NCBI GenBank assembly: GCA_951217055.1
Contig: OX578285.1
Location: 49,912,024 to 49,976,023, forward strand
From: Gerris lacustris
Taxonomy: Eukaryota; Arthropoda; Insecta; Hemiptera; Gerridae
Direction of reading: 5' to 3'
DNA length: 64,000 nt
Positions 22,902-35,014 of the stretch are shown here, piece by piece. The notes beneath the pieces are model-generated. The model searched no databases. It saw only the letters and a program-made list of their open reading frames with translations, and had not been told where the DNA came from. Both the position numbers and the translations under genes were made by a program. Within the stretch, counting starts at the first letter, position 1. Each line of letters starts with the position of its first letter.

Positions 22902-23275
22902 ACAGTATCTATAATAGGAGAGTGGATGTTTATCTCTAAGGTTGTTTTAATTTTACAGTATCTATAATAGGAGAGTGGATGTTTATCTCTAAGGTTGTTT
23001 TAATTTTACAGTATCTATAATAGGAGAGTGGATGTTTATCTCTAAGGTTGTTATAATTTTACAGTATCTATAATAGGAGAGTGGATGTTTATCTCTAAGG
23101 TTGTTTTAATTTTTTGCAGTATCTATAATAGGAGAGTGGATGTTTATCTCTAAGGTTGTTATAATTTTACAGTATCTATAATAGGAGAGTGGATGTTTAT
23201 CTCTAAGGTTGTTTTAATTTTACAGTATCTATAATAGGAGAGTGGATGTTTATCTCTAAGGTTGTTTTAATTTTA
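22902..23275 (+). repeat. 53-bp tandem repeat, 7 units
   Basis: Units begin ACAGTATCTATAATAGGAGA, followed by GTGGATGTTTATCTCTAAGG and TTGTTTTAATTTT. They are near-identical; unit five carries a short TTTGC insertion and two units have TTATAA instead of TTTTAA. Confidence 0.97.
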
Positions 23276-23925
23276 TAGCAATCACTTAGAGTTAAATTGA
23301 TGCCTAGGGCTCCACTTAAAAACTTTGAAATCAAATATGCTCCAGTTTAATTTTCTCAGAGAGAAAACAAAGAAATGCTACATTTAGTTTAATATTAACA
23401 TTAGATAATATACCGCCAGGTTGCTCGGTGTCGTGCATTAATTCAACGCACGTATTTCCCTATTTTTCGTTTATCGAGAAAGACAATTCGGCGGATCTTT
23501 TTAAATATCGTAAACGAACGAAGAGCTGAAAGCCTCATTAAAAGCAACGGCACTTTGTTCCCCCGACAAAGCTACGAAGGGTGAGAGAAGAAGCCGTACT
23601 AACGCAATAAGCGGAATTGTGATGACGATACTCGAATAAAATGAATGCGTCTAGGGGTGCATAGCATTAAGAGAGCTATATTCGGTGGAGTAGGTTTCGC
23701 TTGACTAACGACCAGAGAACTAAGTGCGGGCTTTCACGAGAACACCCTTCCTACACACACACGCCTTGATTACGCATTCAAAAACTACATAGTGAATTAC
23801 ATTGCTACAAATCTATCGATTAGTAATAGAGACCAAACTCAAGACAACATACTGCAGGCTTTTGCTTCGATTCGGACATTTGATCATTTAGACACCAATA
23901 AGAATGTGCGCGTAATTCAGTCTAT
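23276..23925. other. Unassigned sequence
   Basis: Moderately GC-rich at 23400-23720. No gene recognised. Confidence 0.35.
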
Positions 23926-23929
23926 CCTT

Positions 23930-24115
23930 GATGCAATATTAACTGTATGTGTGCAGTATTAACTTGTATTGTATGTGTGTAGTATTAACTTGTATGCGTG
24001 CAGTATTAACTTGTATGTGAGCAGTATATAACTTGTATGCGTGCAGTATTAACTGTATATGTGTGCAGTTGCAGTATTAACTGTATGTGTGCAGTATTAA
24101 CTTGTTCGTGTGCTT
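23930..24115 (+). repeat. Degenerate tandem repeat of about 21 bp
   Basis: About eight imperfect units of GTGTGCAGTATTAACTTGTA with variable length. Confidence 0.85.
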
Positions 24116-24283
24116 TTAACATTTTAAAACTAAATGGTATTTCATAAAAACATCGCAATACATTATTACTGTATCAAGGCTCTTTTTTTTACGTATTGTA
24201 GTCGATTTTCAAGAATTCGCCTGCTTCGAAAAGGTAAAAAAAATAGTATATTGTATTCTTTATGAATAGCCAATACGACGACG

Positions 24284-24732
24284 GCTAAATAAAACAAACC
24301 TTGTTCATTAAGAAGCTCTGGCTCGCTAAATAAAACAAACATTGTTCATTAAGAAGCTCTGGCTCGCTAAATAAAACAAACCTTATTCATTAAGAAGCTC
24401 TTGCTCGCTAAATTAAACAAACCTTGTTCATTAAGAAGCTCTAGCTCGCTAAATAAAACAAACCATATTCATTAAGAAGCTCTGGCTCGCTAAATAAAAC
24501 AAACATTGTTCATTAAGAAGCTCTGGCTAGCTAAATAAAACAAACCTTATTCATTAAGAAGCTCTTGCTCGCTAAATTAAACAAACCTTATTCATTAAGA
24601 AGCTCTGGCTCGCTAAATAAAACAAACCTTATTCATTAAGAAGCTCTTGCTCGCTAAATAAAACAAACCTTGTTCATTAAGAAGCTCTGGCTCGCTAAAT
24701 AAAACAAACGTTGTTCATTAAGAAGCTCTACG
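24284..24732 (+). repeat. 41-bp tandem repeat, 11 units
   Basis: Units read CTAAATAAAACAAACCTTGT then TCATTAAGAAGCTCTGGCTCG. Variants (CATTGTT, CTTATTC, TTGCTCG, AAATTAAAC) recur in a partly regular order, suggesting block duplication. Confidence 0.97.
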
Positions 24733-25304
24733 GAAGGTTTTATTTTACTGGGTTAAAAGGTGTTTGGTTTGCGAGAGAGACGCGGGGACGAGAATCGCAT
24801 CTCTAGGTATAAAGGGGATGAAAACCACGTCAGTCGAAACAACCCACCCCCGAAATAAACCCGTTCTAAAAGCGTTTAAGAAATTTCGCCGAAACGAGCC
24901 CAAAGGCAATAAACTCGGAATAATGAAATATTCAATGCTCCCAGGGGAAGAAAGGCGAAAAGCAAATCAAGGTAAGAGCCGAGGGCAAGCAAACTGTAAA
25001 CAGACCGCCGTGCTTTTACACACACACACGACCCGAGCTCACGTAATAACCCAGATCCGATCGAGAAGAATAACAGAGTAACCGGCTCCACACAAAAATC
25101 ATGCTCTTAAATAAACCATACAGGGAAAAAAGTCGAGAGAACCATCAAATTTTACCGGATTCAAACAGGGTTAGCAACGTGGATAAACAATAAGCTTATA
25201 GTACAACTCGTCCTGGCTCTACCAACGACAGCCAACAGTAAATAAAATAACATTTTAACTTAACTGTAATAAATATAATACAAGCCGACTACCATTATCA
25301 TTTG
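24733..25304. other. Unassigned; GC-richer patch at 24750-25090
   Basis: A 105-codon frame on the plus strand has no recognisable domain and is not called as a gene. Confidence 0.3.
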
Positions 25305-25305
25305 T

Positions 25306-25500
25306 AGGGTCCGTAGGCAAAACCAAGGGCCCTTATATTTTCCTGCGTGTGTCAGTCCGTCCGTCCGTCCGGTCGCCTGCTCTCACGGCTACACCTTTCG
25401 TCCGATCACTTTGAAATTTGGCATATATGTGTCTTGTACCTACCCACATATATTAAAAATATAGCGACTTAAAAAAATATTTTTTTATTTTTTTCGGTGC
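25306..25500 (+). mobile_element. Dispersed LINE 3'-end-like repeat, copy 1
   Basis: AGGGTCCGTAGGCAAAACCA, CTTATATTTTCCTGCGTGTG, CGGCTACACCTTTCGTCCGA and TTTGAAATTTGGCATATATG match 50096-50300. The GTCCGTCCGTCC stretch and the 'TTTGAAATTTGGCAT' wording are typical of insect LINE 3' UTRs. Confidence 0.7.
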
Positions 25501-25686
25501 CAATAATTTCGAAGCGTTGTCTGAGGCAATGATTAATGTTTATTTTACCATGATCAAAGTGAAAAAATGATTCTTAATGTTGTTTAACATTGGTTTTCAA
25601 ATGACAAAGTTATCGATCTAAGGAGGGCATACGACTGTACTTTGCTAGATCCAGCGAGATTGCATCTATTCCCGCTGGTAAAAGTG

Positions 25687-25905
25687 TTATTTAAATAAAA
25701 ATTAGAATACATGTTTTTCGCATGGTCAACTATATTATGTTACTTGCTCCACAGTAGGAACTCCGTAGTACATCTATACACCAAATCAGAAAACGAAAAA
25801 TATCGTTTATCCATTCACTTTACCCTAATAATTAGCATTAGTTTTATTTATTTTATGTCTAATTATATAGATATAGCACATGGAATTGTGAATAATATTG
25901 CTCAT
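25687..25905 (-). mobile_element. Fragment of the 'CTAGCAAAACCCGGC' element, inverted
   Basis: Nearly the reverse complement of 29490-29710, from TTATTTAAATAAAAATTAGA to GAATAATATTGCTCA. The short open frame in it is shared only because of this duplication. Confidence 0.85.
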
Positions 25906-26760
25906 TAGGACCAGTTGCCAGTTGTTGTTGAGTAAATCCACTTGCCCCCGGCGTATGGGGGAAAAAAGTATGCCAACGTTCATTATCTTTCAACGCCTCT
26001 TAATGTAATTCTAAATTAAAATTTAAAGAAAACGGTTTTTTAAATTTACGATTAAACGGAAATGTAAATGGAACAAGAGGATCGTCTGGTAATAACCGCC
26101 ACCAACACCGGGAGCAAAAACTACAAGTACAACCATGGAACACACAGGACTCCAATGGCTCCAAGCAAGCATAGGGCAGGAAACCTTGGAATGGGTTCGG
26201 TCGCAGACTTAATCCCTTAGTTTCACATTAAACGGTTTTGATGATATTCAATGGTTTTGGTTTCAACCCATTCCCCTCGCTATAATTATCACCAGTTCTT
26301 TCAAAAGCTAAAATACAATCATTGTACTTGGTAAAACAATTTCTAAATTAATATTGATGACTGCCAAAAAGGGATTTTCTCGAATTTCATCCCTGAGGGG
26401 ATAAAGTAAAAAAGAAGGGGATTTGAGTTTCTAAAGTTATGAAGTTAATTCTTAGGAAAGGGCTACTCTTTAGGATGTAAGCACCTATTAATAAAAGAAA
26501 TTTCCATTTCACAGGAGTGCCATGGGACTCTGGAAGGAGGTAGGGGGGTATTCCAGGAGGACAAAACCTCTTCTTTTCCTGGAAAGGGGATGTTGAAAAT
26601 TATAATTGATCCATGGGGTACCTCTAAATATTTTCGCTTAACAAAGTAAATTATAATTTTTCTTGACGGTAGTTTATGAAAAAAAAAAAAAATTAATTAA
26701 TAAAAATACACACTCCGTAGCGAATCACGGGAATCCTACAAGTATTTAATATATATTTTA
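25906..26760. other. Unassigned sequence
   Basis: No supported gene or clear repeat. Confidence 0.35.
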
Positions 26761-26813
26761 AAATATTAATAGGTACTGTCACGTCAAGCTGATGGAGAAC
26801 CTTTTCAGAAAGA

Positions 26814-27165
26814 GCTTGACGTGACCCAGCGCTCAATGGAACGGAGTATGTTAAAGCCGAGAAGAAAAGACAGAATAAGAAATGTGCAACTTCGTAGAAA
26901 AACAGGAGTAAGAGAAACAGTTCATCGGTTAAAATGGCAGTGGGCTGGACACCTAGCAAGAATGGAAGAAAATAGGTGGGCAAAGAGGACTACGGATATC
27001 AGACCGTAGTCCTCCAAGAGGAGCCAACAAGAAGAAAGGAAGACCCACAACTAGAAGGAGTGACGAGTGACGACATACCCAAGTTCTGTGCAACCATCAG
27101 CATTTAACAGGAAAACATGCCATAATCTGGCAGAAGCCTAAGCCCAGCGTTGGGCTAAAAAACCC
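26814..27165 (+). pseudogene. RTE-type LINE reverse transcriptase C-terminal fragment
   Basis: The frame from 26821 gives TQRSMERSMLKPRRKDRIRN, then QLRRKTGVRETVHRLKWQWA and GHLARMEENRWAKR. These are the conserved tail of RTE-clade polyproteins (AQR-MER-ML, DRIRN, LKW-WAGH-AR, RW). The frame stops at 27009. The next conserved part (RSPRG...KKKGRPTTR) continues in another frame and meets a further stop, so the copy is frameshifted. The final bases (AGCCCAGCGTTGGGCT) form a small hairpin typical of such ends. No catalytic domain is present. Confidence 0.85.
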
Positions 27166-27287
27166 ATCACATTCAGATAATTATTATTTTTATAATATAT
27201 AATTATTTTTGGTTAATTTAATATAGATTTTTCTTTTTATTTAAGTAATGGAAGTAGCGAATTAGTTTAAAAACAATAAATATATAT
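27166..27287. other. AT-rich LINE tail region
   Basis: AT-rich sequence between the LINE fragment and the inverted repeat. Confidence 0.3.
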
Positions 27288-27579
27288 GATATTCTTTTCT
27301 TTGAGTCTTCAGGGATGAAAAAGGTTGAAAAATAAAAATAAAAATATTTTCATTTACACAAACTTGGCTATATTTTGCCCATACCTGTGAAAGGTTACTC
27401 AGTAGTAGTTTGTTCTTTCTCCAAACAAAGATGTAAAAAAAATAATTTTTTTTAATCATATTCAAGGCCTGAAGATGCCCAGGTATGGGCGAAATATAGC
27501 CAAGTTTGTGTAAATGAAAATATTTTTATTTTTATTTTTCAACCTTTTTCATCCCTGAAGACTCAAAGAAAAGAATATC
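27288..27579. mobile_element. Penelope-like inverted repeat (99-bp arms)
   Basis: 27288-27386 and 27481-27579 are inverted copies with about one mismatch in 99 bp, around a 94-bp centre. The right junction carries a hammerhead-like motif. Head-to-head copies are a known feature of Penelope-like retroelement insertions. Confidence 0.8.
27469..27494 (+). ncRNA. Hammerhead ribozyme motif, Penelope type
   Basis: CTGAAGA (27469-27475), a 4-bp stem II GCCC/GGGC (27477-27480 with 27487-27490, loop AGGTAT) and GAAA (27491-27494) form the conserved core. No GTC cleavage triplet follows directly, so activity is doubtful. Confidence 0.55.
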
Positions 27580-28285
27580 AAATACAATAATAAGGGATCA
27601 ACCAAAGAAAATTGACAATAAATATATAGATCTTTATATACATGGATAAATAAAAAGGCTTATTTATTCATTAACAATAGGTACTGACTTTTACAGTATC
27701 AATTATGCCTGAAATTACAATAGGATTATCCGATGAGGACAAGATAACGTTAATGAACTCCCAAATGAATATGCATGACGATTAGTTGTCAATATAATTT
27801 ATCTTAATTTAACATCTAATTTATTGTAACTATTGTTCTAGAAAGAGACAATACAAAATTAAGATATTTCATATGGGTAAATAAAATGATACATTTATTT
27901 GACAAAATACAGAAGGCACTAACAAAAGAGGGGATTTAAAGGGAGGCATGCTTCAATACTAGAAGCATGTCAAGAGCACCAAGCCTAAGCTCTTCATAGA
28001 AGCTCTTCACCCGAACACTCAAATACTCAATCCTATTCAATATTCCTAACATGTAGGTAACTAAAAATTAACAATACATATAAATACATTAAAGCTATAC
28101 ATAAAGCTATACTTAAAGCTATACTCGAGGTATTCACTACTCACTAATTCGTCATTCCTTTATTACCCTTATGAAAACATCCAACAAATTGCAATCGATC
28201 AAATATTATCTATCGAATAGATTATATACGTTATATAAAAAGCAATCTACAGTGTCATCAAAAAACCTGTCTGTATGAAAAATGG
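27580..28285. other. Unassigned AT-rich sequence
   Basis: No supported gene. Short repeats of ATAAAGCTATAC occur at 28090-28125. Confidence 0.35.
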
Positions 28286-28286
28286 C

Positions 28287-28348
28287 ACTTCTTTAGATTG
28301 CTACTCCCCTTATAAAAATCAAAGTGGGGAGTAACAATCTAAAGAAGT
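28287..28348. mobile_element. Short inverted-repeat element (GGGGAGTAACAATCTAAAGA ends)
   Basis: 23-bp arms at 28287-28309 and 28326-28348 with one mismatch. The same 23-mer recurs at 35641, 50061 (inverted), 50903 (variant), 50940 (inverted variant) and 50977. Confidence 0.75.
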
Positions 28349-28440
28349 ACCTAAAAAATTAGGTGTCATTATAAACTTATACAATATGCTAGTTAAGTTT
28401 TTGTTTTCTACAAGTAAGCTACAGAGACAACTAAATTTAC

Positions 28441-28998
<558 letters not shown>

Positions 28999-29034
28999 AT
29001 ATGTATATGAAAAATGAATAAATTCTCGACCGTA

Positions 29035-29180
29035 AATATAAACAGAAACAAACAAAACTCAGGTTTCGGTCACAAAAATCGTCACTGTTACAATCCCGAC
29101 GTTTCGGTTTTTACTTAAAACCTTCTTCAGGGGCCGTAAAACATCTAAACAACGACACGGAGTTGTTTGTTTCTATATGT
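29035..29180 (-). mobile_element. Penelope-like 3' end
   Basis: On the minus strand it runs GGCCCCTGAAGAAGG through CGAAACGTCGGGATTGTAAC to GTGACGATTTTTGTGACCGA and GTTTTGTTTGTTTCTG, a series also seen (decayed) at 17100-17198. Confidence 0.65.
29098..29130 (-). ncRNA. Minimal hammerhead ribozyme motif, Penelope type
   Basis: On the minus strand: CTGAAGA (29130-29124), stem II GGTTTT/AAAACC, GAAA (29105-29102), then C and the GTC triplet (29100-29098) followed by GGG, which can pair with CCC before the CTGAAGA to give stem I. Stem III is reduced to one or two pairs, as described for Penelope-like elements. Confidence 0.6.
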
Positions 29181-29226
29181 ATATGTATATAATACTTACA
29201 TATGTAAATGTAATATTTTTTTAAAG

Positions 29227-29228
<2 letters not shown>

Positions 29229-29284
<56 letters not shown>
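29229..29284. repeat. (TA)n microsatellite
   Basis: TA tract directly before the CTAGCAAAACCCGGC end of the next element. Confidence 0.97.
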
Positions 29285-29285
<1 letters not shown>

Positions 29286-29286
<1 letters not shown>

Positions 29287-30655
29287 TAGCAAAACCCGGC
29301 AGACGTTGTACTGCCTATGTATTAAAATTATTTACCTCTGTATATTTAAATATGGGTAATGGGTATGTAATCTAGAATCTATATTCGTTCTAGGATAATG
29401 AAAGATGGCTTATACTGATGAGATTCCATCATTTTTATTGGTATAAATAGATAATGAACTATATACATATTTTTAATTTTTAATTCACGTGAATGAGCAA
29501 TATTATTCACAATTCCATTTGCTATATCTATATAATTAGACATAAAATAAATAAAACTAATGCTAATTATTAGGGTAAAGCGAATGGATAAACGATATTT
29601 TTCGTTTTCTGATTTGGTGTATAGATGTACTACGGAGTTCCTACTGTGGAGCAAGTAATATAATATAGTTGACCATGCGAAAAACATGTATTCTAATTTT
29701 TATTTAAATAACACTTTTTCCCCTGCTTTTCCATTTTACCCCCCTCAAATATGAAAATATAAAAAAAGTGTACGTAGGTGTACTTTTAGGTACCCTTTGA
29801 ACCCAAAAGTAATAAATGTACAAAAATTATTTTATAATCAAGTTCCTGGCATCATAAAAAACAAGTATTTTTCATTTAAATCTGATCAAAAATAGTAATA
29901 TTTCTCATTTTTAATTGATTTTTTTTTCTGTTTTTCCGACTTATCCCACTCTTATGTCAAAATATGACAAAAGTGTATGTAACAACAATTACTGTACTCT
30001 CAAAAAGCTTTCCAACGACATGCATCATGCAGGTTATATACCTACTATATTGACTTTTGTACTCCATACCCCGTACCCCTGTGTACGAAATTTAAACTAT
30101 TTTAATTTACATTTCGAAATCATCAAATCTTTCTCCATGAAAAAATGTATTAAACAAAACAAATACATTTTTTTACCACTTGAACCTGAGTCTAAAACAT
30201 ACATTAGGTACCATTTGCACCCCAAAAGTACCAAATGTTCACAAATTATTTAATAATCGAGTTCCTGGCATCATATAAAGCACGTATACCAATTTTCATT
30301 GAAATCTTATCAAATTTATTAATATTTCTAATTTTTAATTAAAAATAATTAATTTTCCTATTTCTCCTTTTTACCCCCCTCTTATGTGAAAATATGACAA
30401 AAGTGTACATAACAACAATTACTTCACTCTTAAAGAGCTTTCCAACGACATGCATCATGCAGGGCAACAGGGTATATACTATTTTGAATTTTGTACCCCG
30501 TACCCTGTACCCCTGTGTACATAAAATTTAAATTTTGAAATCATATAATCCTTCTCCATCAAAAAATACATATATGTGCCAACTTTCATGGCGATCGGTC
30601 AAAGTCTATAAATTACAAACAGACATCCATTTTTATATACATAAATAGATTACGC
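29286..30655 (+). mobile_element. Dispersed 'CTAGCAAAACCCGGC' element, copy 1
   Basis: Starts CTAGCAAAACCCGGCAGACG and ends near GGCGATCGGTCAAAGTCTAT with a LINE-like tail (ACATCCATTTTTATATAC). It contains two tandem units of about 430 bp, marked by CTTTCCAACGACATGCATCA at about 30009 and 30440 and by GTACCCCTGTGTAC. No coding capacity. The class is not certain; the ends and wording recall LINE-derived repeats. Confidence 0.7.
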
Positions 30656-30764
30656 ATTATACATATTTATATATATATATATATGCCATATGCCTAAGCG
30701 TAGGGTACTGGTCACCAAACCTCGACCCGCGGGCCAATCAAGCCTGTCAAGGCATTTTATCTAA
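30656..30764. other. TA-rich spacer and hAT-like end fragment
   Basis: GTCACCAAACCTCGACCCGC and GGGCCAATC resemble a widespread hAT terminus, truncated here. Confidence 0.35.
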
Positions 30765-32152
30765 CTATATACATTTTTTATTAATAATTTACGTGAATGA
30801 ACAGTGTTATTTACTATTCCATCCGCTATATAATTAAACTTAAAATAAATTGAACTAATGCTAATTATTAGAAAAACGTATAGATACCACCAGAGTTTTT
30901 GGAGTGCCCACTCTGGAGCAAGCAATTAATGATGATTTTTTTAAATTAAACAACATTTTTCCGATGCTTTTTCATTTTACCCCTCTCTTGCATGAAAATA
31001 TGACAATAGTGTACGTAATAACAATTACTGAACTCTTAAAGAGCGTTCCAACGACATGCATCATGAAGGGTATAATTCTATTTTGACTTTTGTACCCCCA
31101 TACCCTGTACTCCTGTGTACGAAATTTAATTTTTTTTAATTTAAAGTTTGAAATCATAAAATCTTCTCCATGAAATAATGTGTTGAATAAAAATAAATAC
31201 ACTTTTTTACCACTTAAATCAGGGCTTAAAACATACATAAGGTACCATTAGTACCGAAAAGTACTAAATTTACACCAATTATTTTATAATCGATATCTTG
31301 GCGTCAAATAAAGCACCAATTTTCATTCAAATATTATTAAATTTAGTAATATTTCTAATTTTTAATTAAAAATAATTCATTTTCTGTTTTTCTATTTTAC
31401 CCCTCTTATATGAAAATGTGACAAAAGTGTACATAACAGCAATTACTGTACTCTTAAAGAGCTTTCCAATGACATGCTCATAAAGGGTATATTACTATTT
31501 TGGCTTTTGTACCTCGTACCCCTCAGTACAAAATTTAAATTATTTTAATTTAAATTCCTTTTTTCATTTGGAAATCATAAAAATCTTAAAAAAAAAAAAA
31601 GTAAAATGTAACAAATACATTTTTTTTTATCATATAAACCTGAGCGTAAAAAATACATAAGGTACCATTTGTACCCAAAAGTACTAAATGTACACAAATA
31701 GTTTTATGATCGAGTTCCTGGCATCAAATGAAGCACGTATACCAATTTTCATTCAAATCGGATTAAAAAATAGCAATATTTCTAATTCTTAATTAAAAAT
31801 AATTTATTTTCCTGTTCCTTTTTACCCCCCCCCCCCCCCCCCTTATGTGAAAATATGACAAAAGTCATGAAGTTGTTGTTATGAACAATGTCATAACAAC
31901 AATTACTTTATTCTTAAAGAGCTTTCCAACGACATGCATCATGAAGGTTATATACTATTTTGACTTTTGTACCCGTACCCTGTACCCCTGTGTACCAAAA
32001 TTTAAATTTTGAAATCATATGATCCTTCTCCATGAAAAAATGCATATATATGTCAACTCTCATGGCGATCGGTCAAACGGTGTCAAAGTTTATAAATCAC
32101 AAACAAACAGACAAACTGACAAACTGACATCCATTTTTATATATATAGATAA
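30765..32152 (+). mobile_element. Dispersed 'CTAGCAAAACCCGGC' element, copy 2 (5'-truncated)
   Basis: Matches copy 1 from about 29457 onward (AACTATATACAT, TGCTAATTATTAG). It has three tandem units of about 430 bp (marker near 31040, 31460 and 31920) and ends in repeated CAAACTGA and ACATCCATTTTTATATA. Confidence 0.7.
31825..31842. repeat. Poly(C) tract, 18 nt
   Basis: Uninterrupted C run within copy 2 of the dispersed element. Confidence 0.95.
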
Positions 32153-32725
32153 TTGAAAATTGAATACATACAGGTAAATTTATACACCTATTAGTTTCAT
32201 TGACATAGTGAATAACAGGTTTATAACTAGACGCATACTAAATATTTATACCAAGTTTAATCAAAGAGAATTATGGGGTGAAATATTTTAGTAAAATGGA
32301 AAACACAAAAAGAGAACAGTATTATGTTGAAGAGGGCTTAATACTTTTTAATACTCAAGGGAACATGTTTTAAAACAGCGACATGCTTAAAAAAACATTA
32401 AATTTGTACGGTATTATATAAATATATAAAGTATAGTATCCCGATAAATTTCGAAGCTTTTCAATATTGAAGGAAATTGCAGTGTAACCGTTACACGGTA
32501 TATTTATAAGTGGATTTACCTTTAAATTCCAATATAAATATTTTACCACTGTCAGTTTTTTTCCTTTAAATAAACAGGACGTGAGTTTTAAAAACATGAA
32601 ATTTATTAGTTCGCTAGTTTTCGATGTTTGCAATTGTTAGTTTTTTAAAAAATCGTTTCATTGGAAATTCACTGCTCTTTTTCCGTCTGTCAACATTGCA
32701 AAAGAGCCTTGATTGTTTTTTTCTA
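32153..32725. other. Unassigned AT-rich sequence
   Basis: No supported gene. Confidence 0.35.
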
Positions 32726-32727
32726 AT

Positions 32728-32985
32728 TCAAAAACTATGGCTGATATCTATGTCTATTATTCAAAAACTATGGCTGATATCTGTCTATTATTCAAAAACT
32801 ATGGCTGATATCTGTCTATTATTCAAAAACTATGGCTGAAATCTGTCTATTATTCAAAAACTATGGCTGATATCTGTCTATTATTAAAAAACTATGGCTG
32901 ATATCTGTCTATTATTCAAAAACTATGGCTGATATCTGTCTATTATTCAAAAACTATGGCCGATATCTGTCTATTATTCAATCGG
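32728..32985 (+). repeat. 31-bp tandem repeat, 8 units
   Basis: Units read TCAAAAACTATGGCTGATAT then CTGTCTATTAT. The first unit is a few bases longer; single-base variants occur. Confidence 0.97.
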
Positions 32986-34700
32986 TCTCTCAGTAAATGC
33001 AATAACATTTGTTTGATTGATTTTATCACAACGCAGGTAGTTTATTTGGCAATTCATTCAATTCCGAAACAGGTTCAGACTCAGAAAACCAGCGCTAGAA
33101 TTAAAATAGTATAGTTAAAACAGGGTGGCCATAGTGGAAGGAGGTTGGGCTTCGCTGTCCAGTGACTTAACCGGAATGTTTAGATTTTTAGATGATTGTT
33201 GTTTTAGATTGTGACTGCTATCAGCACAGTACGGACTGTACTGTAACTACAAACTACTATCTTTTTTGGAGATTGTTATTGTTTATGAAACCTTATTCTT
33301 GGTTATATACAAATACTTCTTGTCTTTGTTTCTTTTTTCTTTTTCTTCGTTTCGATTTATTTGTTTAATAATTTATACAATCGAGCAGTGTCCCGACGTC
33401 AACTACGATGTCCCTCGAAATGATTTGTTATTGCTAAGCTAAGGCAACCACATTTATTCCAATAAAAATAAATGTTTGTTTTGATTTGTCGGTCTTCAAA
33501 TAGATGTAATAACTTATCTAAATAGATGTCTAAATTGATTTAATAAATTTTACTTTCTTTTCTAAATATAAAATTAAGGCTGTTGCCAAGAGCAAAACGG
33601 CTTGTATTAATATATAATGAATAAAGCACGATTAACACAAAAGCGTTTCTTAATTTGTTTTATTTTTTTCTTAAATATTATTAGATTGTCTCTTCCATTC
33701 TAGAATAATGGAAGAAACATATTCCTAATAATTTTCGAACTGCTCTAAAAAGTTATGCATTCCTTAGCTTATTAATTCCATATACAGCAATTCTTTCACA
33801 TTTTAAACAAAGTAAACTGACAAAGTTTTATTAACAATATTAGCAAAGTATGGTAAGTCTTGGCCCCAAGTGTGGGCTGTTGCTCCACGAAATACTGTAA
33901 CCCGAGCTTAGTAAAACTATTATATATATACAAGGGTGCCCCCCCCCCCCCCCCCCCAAGCTCTATGACACAACCCTGGAGATATGTACCAGACTTATAT
34001 TTGTCAGTATTTATAATGTACATTCTCGTCACAAATTGTTACATTTTAGAATACAATTAAATAAATCTCCTTTTTTAGTTAACCTGATATTTTATTAGAA
34101 ATAACAGTTCGTTTCAAGATTATTATATGGGTCCACATATTATATGAGGATTGTACTATTTTATATAAAACAAATCACAAGTACTTAAACACACAAACAT
34201 AATAAAAAAGTTCAATATAAAAACAAAAACTTATATCATATCACGTACAAATTTAACTAAAACTACACCTGCCTACAAAGTTGTATCTAAAAAAAAAAAT
34301 TTTAGGAAACTAATATTGGCAGACTCTATAAATTAAAAATATATTACGTCCTGTTCTTAGTGCATGAAAATGATACTGAACGTTTCAAAAATCTTATTGT
34401 AAACTTAAAGTGAAGAAAAATCATTATAAAACTGTTGATTTGAATAAATGACATAAAGACAAGAAAGTCTCAGTGTAACAGAAATAAGACAAATGAGAGG
34501 ACAAGTCATTTCTAAGCTGGGACAAGTCATTTTTTCTTTTGATGTTTATAAAGCAAATGCATCAATAAGATATGGTTTGTGGAAATTGAATCTAATACAT
34601 CTTTTCCTGCAGAAATTACCATTAAGTTAGAAAGCCATGTGTCTCCCATTGTAGACCTTAGTCTGTCTTTGATTATTTTAACTCAGCTCATTGCTCAATC
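32986..34700. other. Unassigned sequence with a poly(C) tract
   Basis: No supported gene. A 19-nt C run lies at 33939-33957. Confidence 0.35.
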
Positions 34701-34709
34701 AGCCGAACC

Positions 34710-35014
34710 TCTAGCAGGGCCATTGAGAGGATTCCCGGGCCCCTGGGAAAGTTAGCGTCTTGGTCCCTTTGGACAATAACGGCGGGGCCCCCCTCCCGGA
34801 GAATTTGTGAAAATTTAAGTGCGAAAAGATGAGTTTTAAGGATTTCTGAGGGCAAGTTTGTCCTTACAGGAAAAGATGTTTGGTGGGGACGAATTTATAA
34901 CATCCATTCCCCCCCCCCCCCAAAGTGAAAAAGTTCTATTTACTAACCCCCCCCCCCCCCCAAGAATTTTAACGACGCAGTCTGCGTCATAACCCCCTCT
35001 GTGGGGACCCCTGA
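34710..35014. mobile_element. Decayed hAT-like element with poly(C) runs
   Basis: Begins near GCAGGGCCATTGAGAGGA and ends GTGGGGACCCCTG, similar to hAT ends but with poor inverted match and no clear 8-bp duplication. C runs lie at 34909-34921 and 34947-34961. Confidence 0.4.

Noticed and set aside
29379..29687. 102-codon minus-strand frame shared with 25711-25908
   Set aside because: The similarity comes from inverted copies of one dispersed repeat, and other copies break the frame.
34710..35014. A second complete hAT copy
   Set aside because: The end GGGGACCCCTG is similar, but the inverted partner is poor and there is no matching target duplication or coding region.
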